Shown: positions 11,121-17,841 of the stretch, one piece after another | Numbering within the stretch: the first letter of the stretch is position 1 | How the letters are laid out: each line of letters opens with the position of its first letter | Source of the DNA: a virus | DNA length: 27,810 bases | IMG/VR virus record: IMGVR_UViG_3300017929_000017 | Location: 1 to 27,810 of that record | Strand: one strand, 5' to 3' | Program-made: the position numbers and the translations under genes | The notes under the pieces: generated by a model | Database searches by the model: none | What the model was told of the DNA's origin: nothing | The model's input: the letters and a program-made list of their open reading frames with translations, nothing else

Positions 11121-12665
11121 CTATGTATAGATGATGGTCTGCGTGTCGAGTTGGGCGATGATTTCCGTCGTCGCGCTCTGCGGCTTCTTGACGATTTTCA
11201 TAATGCGGAACAGCACGTTCGTCATCGCGCCGCCCGGCCAGGGGGCCCGCTTGCGGCTGATGCTCACTTTGTCGCGCCCCGGCACGAGGTTCAGCCCGTA
11301 ACCGTGGACCTCGAAATCAACGAGGATTTGCGGCTGTTGGTAGAGCGTCAGGAAGTTCGCGCAGAGCGCCGCCGCATCGGCATCGGCGACGAGGTACGTC
11401 TCCATCTCCAACGACTCGGCGTTCGAGTAAAAGAAGTTGGAGATATTCGACACCATATCCTTCGCCTTGAACGTCTGCCCGTCCAGGCTCTCGGCGTATT
11501 TGATGTTGATGTGCTTCTGGATGGCCTGCACTTCGTGGATGACATTGAACATGATGAAGTCCTCGTCGGCCAGCACCGGCGTGTTGGCGGGCGTGCCGCT
11601 CAGGAATACGACCGTCCCGTAGGTGCCGTCATGGTAGGGCGTCCACTTGTAGAGGACCGTCTGTTCGAGTTGGCTATTGAAGTCGCCGAATGTCAATTGC
11701 CGGTCAACGAAGATCCCCAGCGTCTGTGTGCATCGGGTATGCATCGCGGCGAGCGCCGTCGCGTCGAGCGTCGCGGCGGGGTAGCCCATGATGCCGACGA
11801 CGATATCATAGATGACATCGTCGGCGGTGGTGATAACGACGCTGGAGCCGTTGACGGGGCCCTGGATGTCGCACGTCAGGTTCGTGTCCTCGTTGCAGAG
11901 CGGCGTGGCCAACTGCGCGCCGTCGGTCGCCTCGTTTGCCGGGATGGTGGCCGTCAGCGGCCCGAACTGCGTCTCCGGAGATTTCGACGAATAGAACTTG
12001 ACCCAGACATTCCCGCTCGGCGTGCCGACGACCGAGCCGCCATAGAGAATGAGTTTCGTCGGGAAGAACTGCGTGCCGACCGTGAACGCCTGCCCGATGG
12101 CCGTGTCGGTCGCGGAGTTCCTCAAATTTTTAGCCGTCCCGCTGGTATCTGAGTTGTCGATATATAATGTCTCGGCAGCGTCCACCGACACCTTTCCGTA
12201 GAGTTGGAACGATACGGATTGACCGGAGGTTGAACTCCAGCCCCGAGAACCGTTGATTGTATAGCCCTGCCCGTTCGCCACGCTTGAACTCTCGCCGACG
12301 ACAACATAGTTGGAGCCGCTGATGGCGAAGTCGCCCTCGACGGAGAAGTAATATGTGTGGCCGATGCCGACCGAGAACTTCTGGTTGAAAATGAGCGTGA
12401 ACTGCCCGGTCGTCAAGTCCTGCGTGTAATCGAGGCCGAGGATGAGCGGATTCTTCGTCGCCGAGCGAATGGCGTCGATGGCATGGATGCTCTGGTCCAC
12501 GATTTTGAATGTGTGCGCCGTCGTGTCGATTTGTGTCGGGGTGATGTTCGTCAACGTGCCGTATCCGATGGGGATGGCGTTGCCGACGGCAGTCGGGTCG
12601 ATATTCGGATATGTCACAATGTCGTAATTGCGGAGCGGTATAATCGTGTTTATCATAATCGTCAT
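11121..12665 (-). CDS. Tail protein (baseplate/hub type)
   Basis: The protein has 514 residues. It starts by TAATG overlap with the upstream gene. The N-terminal half is beta-rich (FNQKFSVGIGHTYYFSVEG, TAIGQAFTVGTQFFPTKLIL). The C-terminal half reads like a tail-hub insertion domain: IKYAESLDGQTFKAKDMV, ESLEMETYLVADADAAALCA, VHGYGLNLVPGRDKVSISRK and RIMKIVKKPQSATTEIIAQL, as in proteins that set integration and interaction surfaces at the tail tip. The middle has a galactose-binding-like stretch (GNVWVKFYSS). Position after Dit-like and before fibre genes supports a tail-tip role. I cannot name a precise family. Confidence 0.65.
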   Translation of the reverse strand: MTIMINTIIPLRNYDIVTYPNIDPTAVGNAIPIGYGTLTNITPTQIDTTAHTFKIVDQSIHAIDAIRSATKNPLILGLDYTQDLTTGQFTLIFNQKFSVGIGHTYYFSVEGDFAISGSNYVVVGESSSVANGQGYTINGSRGWSSTSGQSVSFQLYGKVSVDAAETLYIDNSDTSGTAKNLRNSATDTAIGQAFTVGTQFFPTKLILYGGSVVGTPSGNVWVKFYSSKSPETQFGPLTATIPANEATDGAQLATPLCNEDTNLTCDIQGPVNGSSVVITTADDVIYDIVVGIMGYPAATLDATALAAMHTRCTQTLGIFVDRQLTFGDFNSQLEQTVLYKWTPYHDGTYGTVVFLSGTPANTPVLADEDFIMFNVIHEVQAIQKHINIKYAESLDGQTFKAKDMVSNISNFFYSNAESLEMETYLVADADAAALCANFLTLYQQPQILVDFEVHGYGLNLVPGRDKVSISRKRAPWPGGAMTNVLFRIMKIVKKPQSATTEIIAQLDTQTIIYT

Positions 12666-13360
12666 TAATCAGTATTGAGCATCTGGTCCTCGATGTCTAT
12701 ACTGAGAACGTCATCGGCCCAGGTCACCTTGCCCGTTCTGGCCCGCACACAGTTCACGGCGGCGGAATACGCCTCGCCCGGAACGACGACTTTCAGGTAG
12801 CAGAGGCGCGACTCCCAGATGAAGTTCACAATGTCCAGGTCATACGCGCCGTCACCGTTGGCGATGGTGATGGTGTCCCATGTCTGGCGCTGGGTGCCTT
12901 CATAGAACATCGTCAATTCCAGCGTGATGTCCGGAATGGAGTCTTTGAGAAGTCGGGGCTCGATTTCAAAGCCTCCGATATCGACAATGGTATAGGGCGG
13001 CGGGTACTGCTGGTCACAGAACCGCCGCCAGTAGAACGCCATCACCGCGATCGTCGTATCGCTCGGATTGTTGCCGGCGATGGCGTGGAGGTAGAGTTTC
13101 GCGGCGGCGGGGTCGTAGTAATAACTACCGGCCGTAATCTTGCAGGTTGCCACGCTCCCGACCGACTGGTCATCAGTCGTCACGAACGTCGTGTTGCTGG
13201 CCTCATGCACCTCGGCCGGAGCCGTCAGACACGCGAGCGTCGAGTAAGTGCTGGAGCCTTCGGACGACCACGAGGCAGTATCAATACGCTGACCGACCTC
13301 AATCTCGAAGATGAACGCCAGTTTCGAGTCCGGCTTCGCTATCTCCAGCGGGACCGTCAT
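12665..13360 (-). CDS. Tail tip protein, downstream of Dit-like gene
   Basis: The protein has 231 residues. The ATG at 13360 forms an ATGA overlap with the gene upstream and has GGAGGAGAT before it, so the longer in-frame reading is not used. It starts MTVPLEIAKPDSKLAFIFEI, continues with beta strands around YYYDPAAAKLYLHA and VDIGGFEIEPRLLKDSIPDI, and ends AYSAAVNCVRARTGKVTWAD. The EVGQRID and LKDSIPDITLEL stretches look like those of tail-tip and hub components of siphophages. Function by position only. Confidence 0.6.
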   Translation of the reverse strand: MTVPLEIAKPDSKLAFIFEIEVGQRIDTASWSSEGSSTYSTLACLTAPAEVHEASNTTFVTTDDQSVGSVATCKITAGSYYYDPAAAKLYLHAIAGNNPSDTTIAVMAFYWRRFCDQQYPPPYTIVDIGGFEIEPRLLKDSIPDITLELTMFYEGTQRQTWDTITIANGDGAYDLDIVNFIWESRLCYLKVVVPGEAYSAAVNCVRARTGKVTWADDVLSIDIEDQMLNTD

Positions 13361-14121
13361 CTCATCTCCTCCAATTTCATTGACGCCGCTTCGACCTGAT
13401 AGTCGTCGGCATTGTAGGAGAAACTCATTGCCCCGGCATACTGGACGTAGAACGTCATCACGGACGGATAGGTGGAATCCTCGCAGAAGAACCACGGGAC
13501 GCTGGTGCCGACCACCTTCAGAATGCCAAGAAGCGTCGATTTGTCCGACGCGATGTTCGGCAGGTCATACTGCCACGTTCGATAGCGCGTCAACTGGAAC
13601 GATGTTTTCTGGCCCCCGATGGAAGTCTCGACGACCGACGGGTCCTCGTAGGACGATTTCCGTGACTTGTAGGTGCGGGTCAGTCCGGTGTACGGGCCGA
13701 GGAAGATTCGCCCGACGGAGAGATAGCCCGCCGTGTTTCCGGTATCAGCGATCGTCAGCCGCCACCATTGGTAGGTCTGCGTCGAGGCGGGGAAATAGCA
13801 GAACGTCGTGTACGGCCCGTCGCCCGCCACGGCCCACGTGAGCGCCTGATTGTAGGACGGGGCACCCCATGAGTCTGTGGCATTGCCCTGAAGCGTGACA
13901 GTCGCGCCGGCCGTGAGGTTGTGGTCGTGGAGGACGAGCGCTTGGATGGCTTTCGCCGAGCCGAGATTGACTTTAATCCACTCGCTCGTGATTCCGGTCG
14001 AGCGCCATACCCGCGTCGGCCACCGCTGTTGTGTATTCGTGCCGGAATAGCCGGAGGCTTCGGAACTGTCGGTCAGCGTCCCGCCGTCCCAGAGGTTGTT
14101 GTAGAGGATTCTACTGGACAT
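13357..14121 (-). CDS. Distal tail-type protein with discoidin-like N-terminus
   Basis: The protein has 254 residues and starts by TGATG overlap with the tape measure gene. Residues 30-150 look like a discoidin/F5-8C jelly roll (WIKVNLGSAKAIQALVLHDH, WWRLTIADTGNTAGYLSVGR), a fold often used for sugar binding. The C-terminal part (TRYRTWQYDLPNIASDKSTL, FFCEDSTYPSVMTFYV) fits a distal-tail scaffold. It directly follows the tape measure gene, as Dit genes do. The assignment is position plus fold impression. Confidence 0.65.
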   Translation of the reverse strand: MSSRILYNNLWDGGTLTDSSEASGYSGTNTQQRWPTRVWRSTGITSEWIKVNLGSAKAIQALVLHDHNLTAGATVTLQGNATDSWGAPSYNQALTWAVAGDGPYTTFCYFPASTQTYQWWRLTIADTGNTAGYLSVGRIFLGPYTGLTRTYKSRKSSYEDPSVVETSIGGQKTSFQLTRYRTWQYDLPNIASDKSTLLGILKVVGTSVPWFFCEDSTYPSVMTFYVQYAGAMSFSYNADDYQVEAASMKLEEMR

Positions 14122-16157
14122 CAGATGCCTCCTAGCGCGTTGCGCGGGACGGTGAACAACCGTCGATTAAGCCCGTCCTGGATGAGCGGCATGAGTTGCG
14201 TTCTAAAGACACGCAGGACGCTGGCTCCGTCCATCGCCGTGACGTTGAGGTTGATGGTCATGTTGCCGCCGCCTCCGCCGCCACCGAACCCGCCCGGCGT
14301 GATGGAGACGCCCTCCGGTCCCGCCTCGCCGGCGAGGAACAGCGTCGGCTGGCTCACGATGCCCTGCCAGCCCTGCTGGCCCATGATTGTTTCGACATTG
14401 GCGAACCCGCCCCCTGTCCCGCCGAACGGATTGCCGATTTTCCCGGCGAGCCCGCTGAAGAAGTCGCTGACGCCGCCGGAAAAGAAGTTTGCCATCGCGG
14501 TCAGCGCCTCGAAGATGAGCCACTTCGCTATCATCTGGTCAACGATCTGGATGAAGAACTTTAGGATGGACTTCCAGATTCCCTCGAAGAATTGCTGGAC
14601 CTTGATTTCTCCGGTGATGAGTTCCTCGCTCAGGTTCGCCCATTCGCTCCCCATCGAGCGGGCAGCCCGTGATACCGTGTCGCCGATAGTCTTCCAGACT
14701 CGCGTCGTCTGGTTTTGAAGATTAATGGTGTCCCACAGGAACTTCGATTGAAGAGGGCCAAGTTTTCCGAGTTCCGTGGTGACGACGTTGAGTCCCTGTG
14801 TCTCCTGCCACAGACCCTGGGATATGAGTTTGCCGTACTGCGGGATATCCGTCTCCAGAATCTCAAAGGCCTGCGCATGAAGTTTCAAGGCTTCCGTTAG
14901 TGCGGTGATTTTGTCCCGAATGGCTTCGATGGTTTTTGGCAACGGGTTCGCATTCAGAAGATAGGCCGCCAGCAAATCCTTCGCCTGCTGCAACTCGGTC
15001 TGCAATTTTTCGCCCGTTGAAATTCCGAGTTCCTTAAACGCCTCGGCCTGGTCGAACACCGGCTTCGGAGATTCCCCGAAGAATCTTTCTGTGGCCGCCG
15101 AAAGCGCTTCGACATGGGGCTTCATCTTTATGAGCCAGGCATCCATGTCGCTCAGATGGTTTTTGTAATCTTCCCAGCTCTTATCGCCTTTCGCTATGAC
15201 ATCGCCCATCTCTTTCATCGTGGGCGTCAGGATCTTGAGCGTGCCAGAGAAGTTTTGAGCCTTTGCCATTCCCTCGGCGATACTCTGGTTAAGTTTTTCC
15301 TGCGCCGCGTTAGACCCGGAGATATTGCGCGTCCACTCCATAATGTCTGTCAGGCTTTTGAGGATATCTCGGAAGTGAGTGACGGCGAGCGCTGCTGCTC
15401 CGGCGTTGGCGGAAAATTCTTTCCAGGCATTTTTCGCCTGTTGGATTTGTCCCGCCGTTGTATAGATGGCTTCCTGGGCGGCACGATAGGATTTATTCAG
15501 CACGTCAATGAAGATGGCGTGTTTCTCAGCCTCGGTCGTGGCGAATTTCAACTGCGGGATGAGCATTGTCAGGCGGCCATATACGCCTTCCATCCCATCG
15601 GCGACCTGCCGAGTCCTTGTCTGTAAGTCCCCGCCGAACACATAGGCCAATCCCATCGCGCCTTCGACGACCTGGGCGATGCCCTGCTTGCTGAGGGTGG
15701 TCATCTGCAAGGCAAGTGCGGCAGAGGCTTCGACCTCGGCCCTGGAGTATGTGGTAGATTTCTGCTGGGCGTCAGCGAACTGCTTGTAATATTCGAGGTT
15801 ATCCCCGATGCTCCGGCCCGTCACCTCAAGCGTGGCGGCGAGTTTTGCGTCAGCGCTCTCCAGTTCTATGGCGTTCTTGATAGAGTCAGCGATGGCATCT
15901 TTGAATGCACCCATCACAGAATTGAACGCCTGAGCAGCGAGAGCGCCGACAGCGAATTGCCCGACGATGCCTTGTAGGCCTTTCTGTAAGTCGCCAGCCG
16001 GAGCAACCCCTTTGTTCAGCCCATCGGCCATCTGCTGACCAGCGTCCGAGGCCTTTCCTGATAACTGCTGGAGGAGCGAAGCGACCTGCGTCAGCGCGGA
16101 CGTCAGGTCGTCCATCTTCGCGCCGATTTGAACGTAGAGCGTACCAGCGTCGGCCAT
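14121..16157 (-). CDS. Tail tape measure protein
   Basis: The protein has 678 residues. The N-terminal 60 residues are amphipathic helices (LTSALTQVASLLQQLSGKAS), then GQFAVGALAAQAFNSVMGAF and the conserved-type block YSRAEVEASAALALQMTTLS with YVFGGDLQTRTRQVADGMEG. Helical segments follow to about residue 560. The end has a hydrophobic patch (FFIQIVDQMIAKWLIFEALT), a Gly-rich run and a short beta tail (MTINLNVTAMDG). These features, and its place just after the frameshifted chaperone genes, identify it. By the usual rule of about 1.5 angstrom per residue the tail would be about 100 nm. The start is ATG at 16157, 1 nt after the previous stop. Confidence 0.92.
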   Translation of the reverse strand: MADAGTLYVQIGAKMDDLTSALTQVASLLQQLSGKASDAGQQMADGLNKGVAPAGDLQKGLQGIVGQFAVGALAAQAFNSVMGAFKDAIADSIKNAIELESADAKLAATLEVTGRSIGDNLEYYKQFADAQQKSTTYSRAEVEASAALALQMTTLSKQGIAQVVEGAMGLAYVFGGDLQTRTRQVADGMEGVYGRLTMLIPQLKFATTEAEKHAIFIDVLNKSYRAAQEAIYTTAGQIQQAKNAWKEFSANAGAAALAVTHFRDILKSLTDIMEWTRNISGSNAAQEKLNQSIAEGMAKAQNFSGTLKILTPTMKEMGDVIAKGDKSWEDYKNHLSDMDAWLIKMKPHVEALSAATERFFGESPKPVFDQAEAFKELGISTGEKLQTELQQAKDLLAAYLLNANPLPKTIEAIRDKITALTEALKLHAQAFEILETDIPQYGKLISQGLWQETQGLNVVTTELGKLGPLQSKFLWDTINLQNQTTRVWKTIGDTVSRAARSMGSEWANLSEELITGEIKVQQFFEGIWKSILKFFIQIVDQMIAKWLIFEALTAMANFFSGGVSDFFSGLAGKIGNPFGGTGGGFANVETIMGQQGWQGIVSQPTLFLAGEAGPEGVSITPGGFGGGGGGGNMTINLNVTAMDGASVLRVFRTQLMPLIQDGLNRRLFTVPRNALGGI

Positions 16158-16158
16158 C

Positions 16159-16599
16159 TTAGTTCTCCATCATCTCACCGGGTTTCTTCTTCAGCAGGTC
16201 CTCCACGGCTTGCGGCCCCGCCGCCTCCCCGAACAGTTCCGGCCACCGCTCCCGCTTCTGTTTCGCGCTCATGTCGTTTATCGCGTTCATCTCGTCGATG
16301 AACTTATCGGCCTCTGCTTGAGTCGTCGGCTCCGCGACTGCGGGCCGATGCTTTGTCGATTTCAACGGTTGTAGCATCTTGTCGAGGTCAATTTTCTGTC
16401 CCGTCAGAGCCGACAGGAGACAAGCAGTCCGCTCCCACGCTTGCCGTTCGCGCAGGCGGTATCCGTCTGCCATCGCGTCAAGTTCCATCGGCGTCATCAC
16501 CCAGAACTCAAACGGCGAGAGCGCCAACGCGCCGAGGGCGAGAGCGAAAGCCTGCGTCAACAAGTCTGGCGTCTCGGCAGGCTCCCCGCCCTCGGTCAG
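16159..16599 (-). CDS. Tail assembly chaperone extension (gpGT-type, by -1 frameshift)
   Basis: This frame has no credible start of its own. It continues the upstream chaperone after a -1 shift at 16599-16605 and adds 146 residues, so the fusion product would have about 250 residues. The extension contains DLLTQAFALALGALALSPFE, FWVMTPMELDAMADGYRLRE and an acidic/basic helical end (KQKRERWPELFGEA). The WxMTxxEL-x-A block is typical of the second part of lambda-like G/T chaperones. Both products help wrap the tape measure protein before tail tube assembly and are absent from the virion. Confidence 0.85.
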   Translation of the reverse strand: MTEGGEPAETPDLLTQAFALALGALALSPFEFWVMTPMELDAMADGYRLRERQAWERTACLLSALTGQKIDLDKMLQPLKSTKHRPAVAEPTTQAEADKFIDEMNAINDMSAKQKRERWPELFGEAAGPQAVEDLLKKKPGEMMEN

Positions 16600-16910
16600 T
16601 TTTTTAGCGGCTCCTTGACGGCCGGAAATGCCGCCGTCAACGCTTCCGTCACCTTTGAGGCGAGGTAGAGGATGTCCTCTCCGCCAACGAGGTCCTCGGC
16701 CTTCTCCTGCGTCATGGACTTGTCCTCGTGGAGCAGTCCGGTCCATAGAAGAATCGTCAAATCGGCAAGGTTCAGTTTGCCCTTGAGCCGCTCGCCGATG
16801 TCAACGATAGGGGTGCCGAATTCCTTTTCCAGTCTCGCCAGCGCTCGGAAATCATAGCGCAGAGTGTGGCTCTCGCCGCCCAGTTCGATTGGGATGGCTT
16901 GAACAGGCAT
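16596..16910 (-). CDS. Tail assembly chaperone (gpG-type)
   Basis: The protein has 104 residues. The ATG at 16910 has GAAGGAGG upstream. It contains GGESHTLRYDFRALARLEKE, FGTPIVDIGERL and TILLWTGLLHEDKSMTQEKA, the usual pattern of the GTA-gp10/lambda gpG-like chaperones. It lies between the major tail protein and the tape measure gene, and its last codons carry the slip site AAAAAAC directly before the stop TGA. The short form is the main product in such systems. Confidence 0.88.
   Translation of the reverse strand: MPVQAIPIELGGESHTLRYDFRALARLEKEFGTPIVDIGERLKGKLNLADLTILLWTGLLHEDKSMTQEKAEDLVGGEDILYLASKVTEALTAAFPAVKEPLKN
16599..16616 (-). promoter_or_regulatory. Programmed -1 ribosomal frameshift site
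   Basis: The minus strand reads A AAA AAC in the zero frame (16605-16599), a perfect X XXY YYZ heptamer, followed at once by the stop TGA. AAGGAG (16616-16611) lies 5 nt upstream, the kind of internal Shine-Dalgarno stimulator known from dnaX-type sites. The -1 frame then stays open for 146 codons. Confidence 0.85.
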
Positions 16911-16932
16911 GAAGCCTCCTTCTATGTGAAAA

Positions 16933-17349
16933 TTATGAATGAGCCGCCGCAAGCACTCCCGTGCCCTGGAACGTCGCTTTGTGGGTCATCTCGGCGTCAT
17001 ACGGACCTTTCCAGGTCAGATCCGTGAGGACTGCCGAGCCGGTGTAGGTGTTTCCGTCCGGTGTCGTGAAGATAATCGCGAGCGGGGTCACCGCCGACGC
17101 TGACGACATCGTTTGCATCCAGTAGGCCCAGAGCAGTTTCTTTGCCGTGTCGCTGTAGATGTACAGCCCGTCGGTCTCGACCTTCCAATCGCGCCGGCCA
17201 AGCAGGAACGAGGCCCAGCCGATGTCGTCCGCCGAGGACACATCCACGGCCTTGCCCGCAAGCGTCAGCGTGACGGTCTTGGCGCCCGCCACGACGTAGG
17301 TTCCAATTTTGACTGTGCAGAAAAGCCCAGTAACAGCACCTGTAGTCAT
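16933..17349 (-). CDS. Major tail tube protein
   Basis: The protein has 138 residues. The ATG at 17349 has CAGGAGG upstream; the longer in-frame reading overlaps the previous gene. Beta-rich sequence: TGLFCTVKIGTYVVAGAKTV, WASFLLGRRDWKVETDGLYI, WAYWMQTMSSASAVTPLAII and LTDLTWKGPYDAEMTHKATF. The ordered DW-K-x-E ... LTDL-x-W-KGPYDAEM ... F-x-GTG pattern is that of TP901-1-type tube proteins, which polymerise as hexameric rings. It is placed between the tail terminator and chaperone genes as expected. Confidence 0.85.
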   Translation of the reverse strand: MTTGAVTGLFCTVKIGTYVVAGAKTVTLTLAGKAVDVSSADDIGWASFLLGRRDWKVETDGLYIYSDTAKKLLWAYWMQTMSSASAVTPLAIIFTTPDGNTYTGSAVLTDLTWKGPYDAEMTHKATFQGTGVLAAAHS

Positions 17350-17383
17350 AAGTTCCTCCTGTGAACTTTCGTTGTTAAGTTGC

Positions 17384-17818
17384 TCAAGTTGTCGGCTCCA
17401 GATGGAACCGGTATCGGATGATTCCGTGCCGGACGACGTGCGTCGGCGCGGAGGCATCAATCAGAATATCGAACAAATCTATCAACACGAGCGGCACGTT
17501 GTAGCCCGTGACCGTGAGCGGCGTTCCGCTCACCGCCTGGCTCACGGCACTCATCATCTCGGCGCACTCTTTGTTTCCGGCATAGTCGGAAAAAATGTCG
17601 ATGGTGACGATGTGGTTCTCTGAGAATCGGTCCTGCGCCGAAAAGTTCGTCGAGCGCACGCCGTATGGCCCGGAGATGTGGACGAACGGGAACGCCACCG
17701 TCTCCGGCACCTCATCATATATCCGGTAGGCAGAGGTCACGCTGTCCGTCGTCAGCCGCGCGTAGAGAGCGGATAGCAGATCATAAAATCCAATGTTCCA
17801 TTGCATCGTATATGTCAC
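17384..17818 (-). CDS. Tail terminator / completion protein (DUF3168)
   Basis: The protein has 144 residues: FYDLLSALYARLTTDSVTSA, RIYDEVPETVAFPFVHISG, then HIVTIDIFSDYAGNKECAEM and a beta-hairpin end RHGIIRYRFHLEPTT. This is the DUF3168 pattern (short N-terminal helix, YD-x-VP-x-FPFV-x-I, IxIFS). These proteins cap the tail tube and join it to the head. The start is GTG at 17818 with GAGG upstream; ATG at 17806 is an alternative. Confidence 0.85.
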   Translation of the reverse strand: MTYTMQWNIGFYDLLSALYARLTTDSVTSAYRIYDEVPETVAFPFVHISGPYGVRSTNFSAQDRFSENHIVTIDIFSDYAGNKECAEMMSAVSQAVSGTPLTVTGYNVPLVLIDLFDILIDASAPTHVVRHGIIRYRFHLEPTT

Positions 17819-17841
17819 GGAGTTGCCTCATGCCTTATGTC

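Noticed and set aside
11040-12152. Plus-strand reading of 370 codons inside the tail hub gene
   Set aside because: It is antisense to a convincing beta-rich tail protein; the Arg/Val/Asp-rich product is typical of a mirror frame in G+C-rich DNA.
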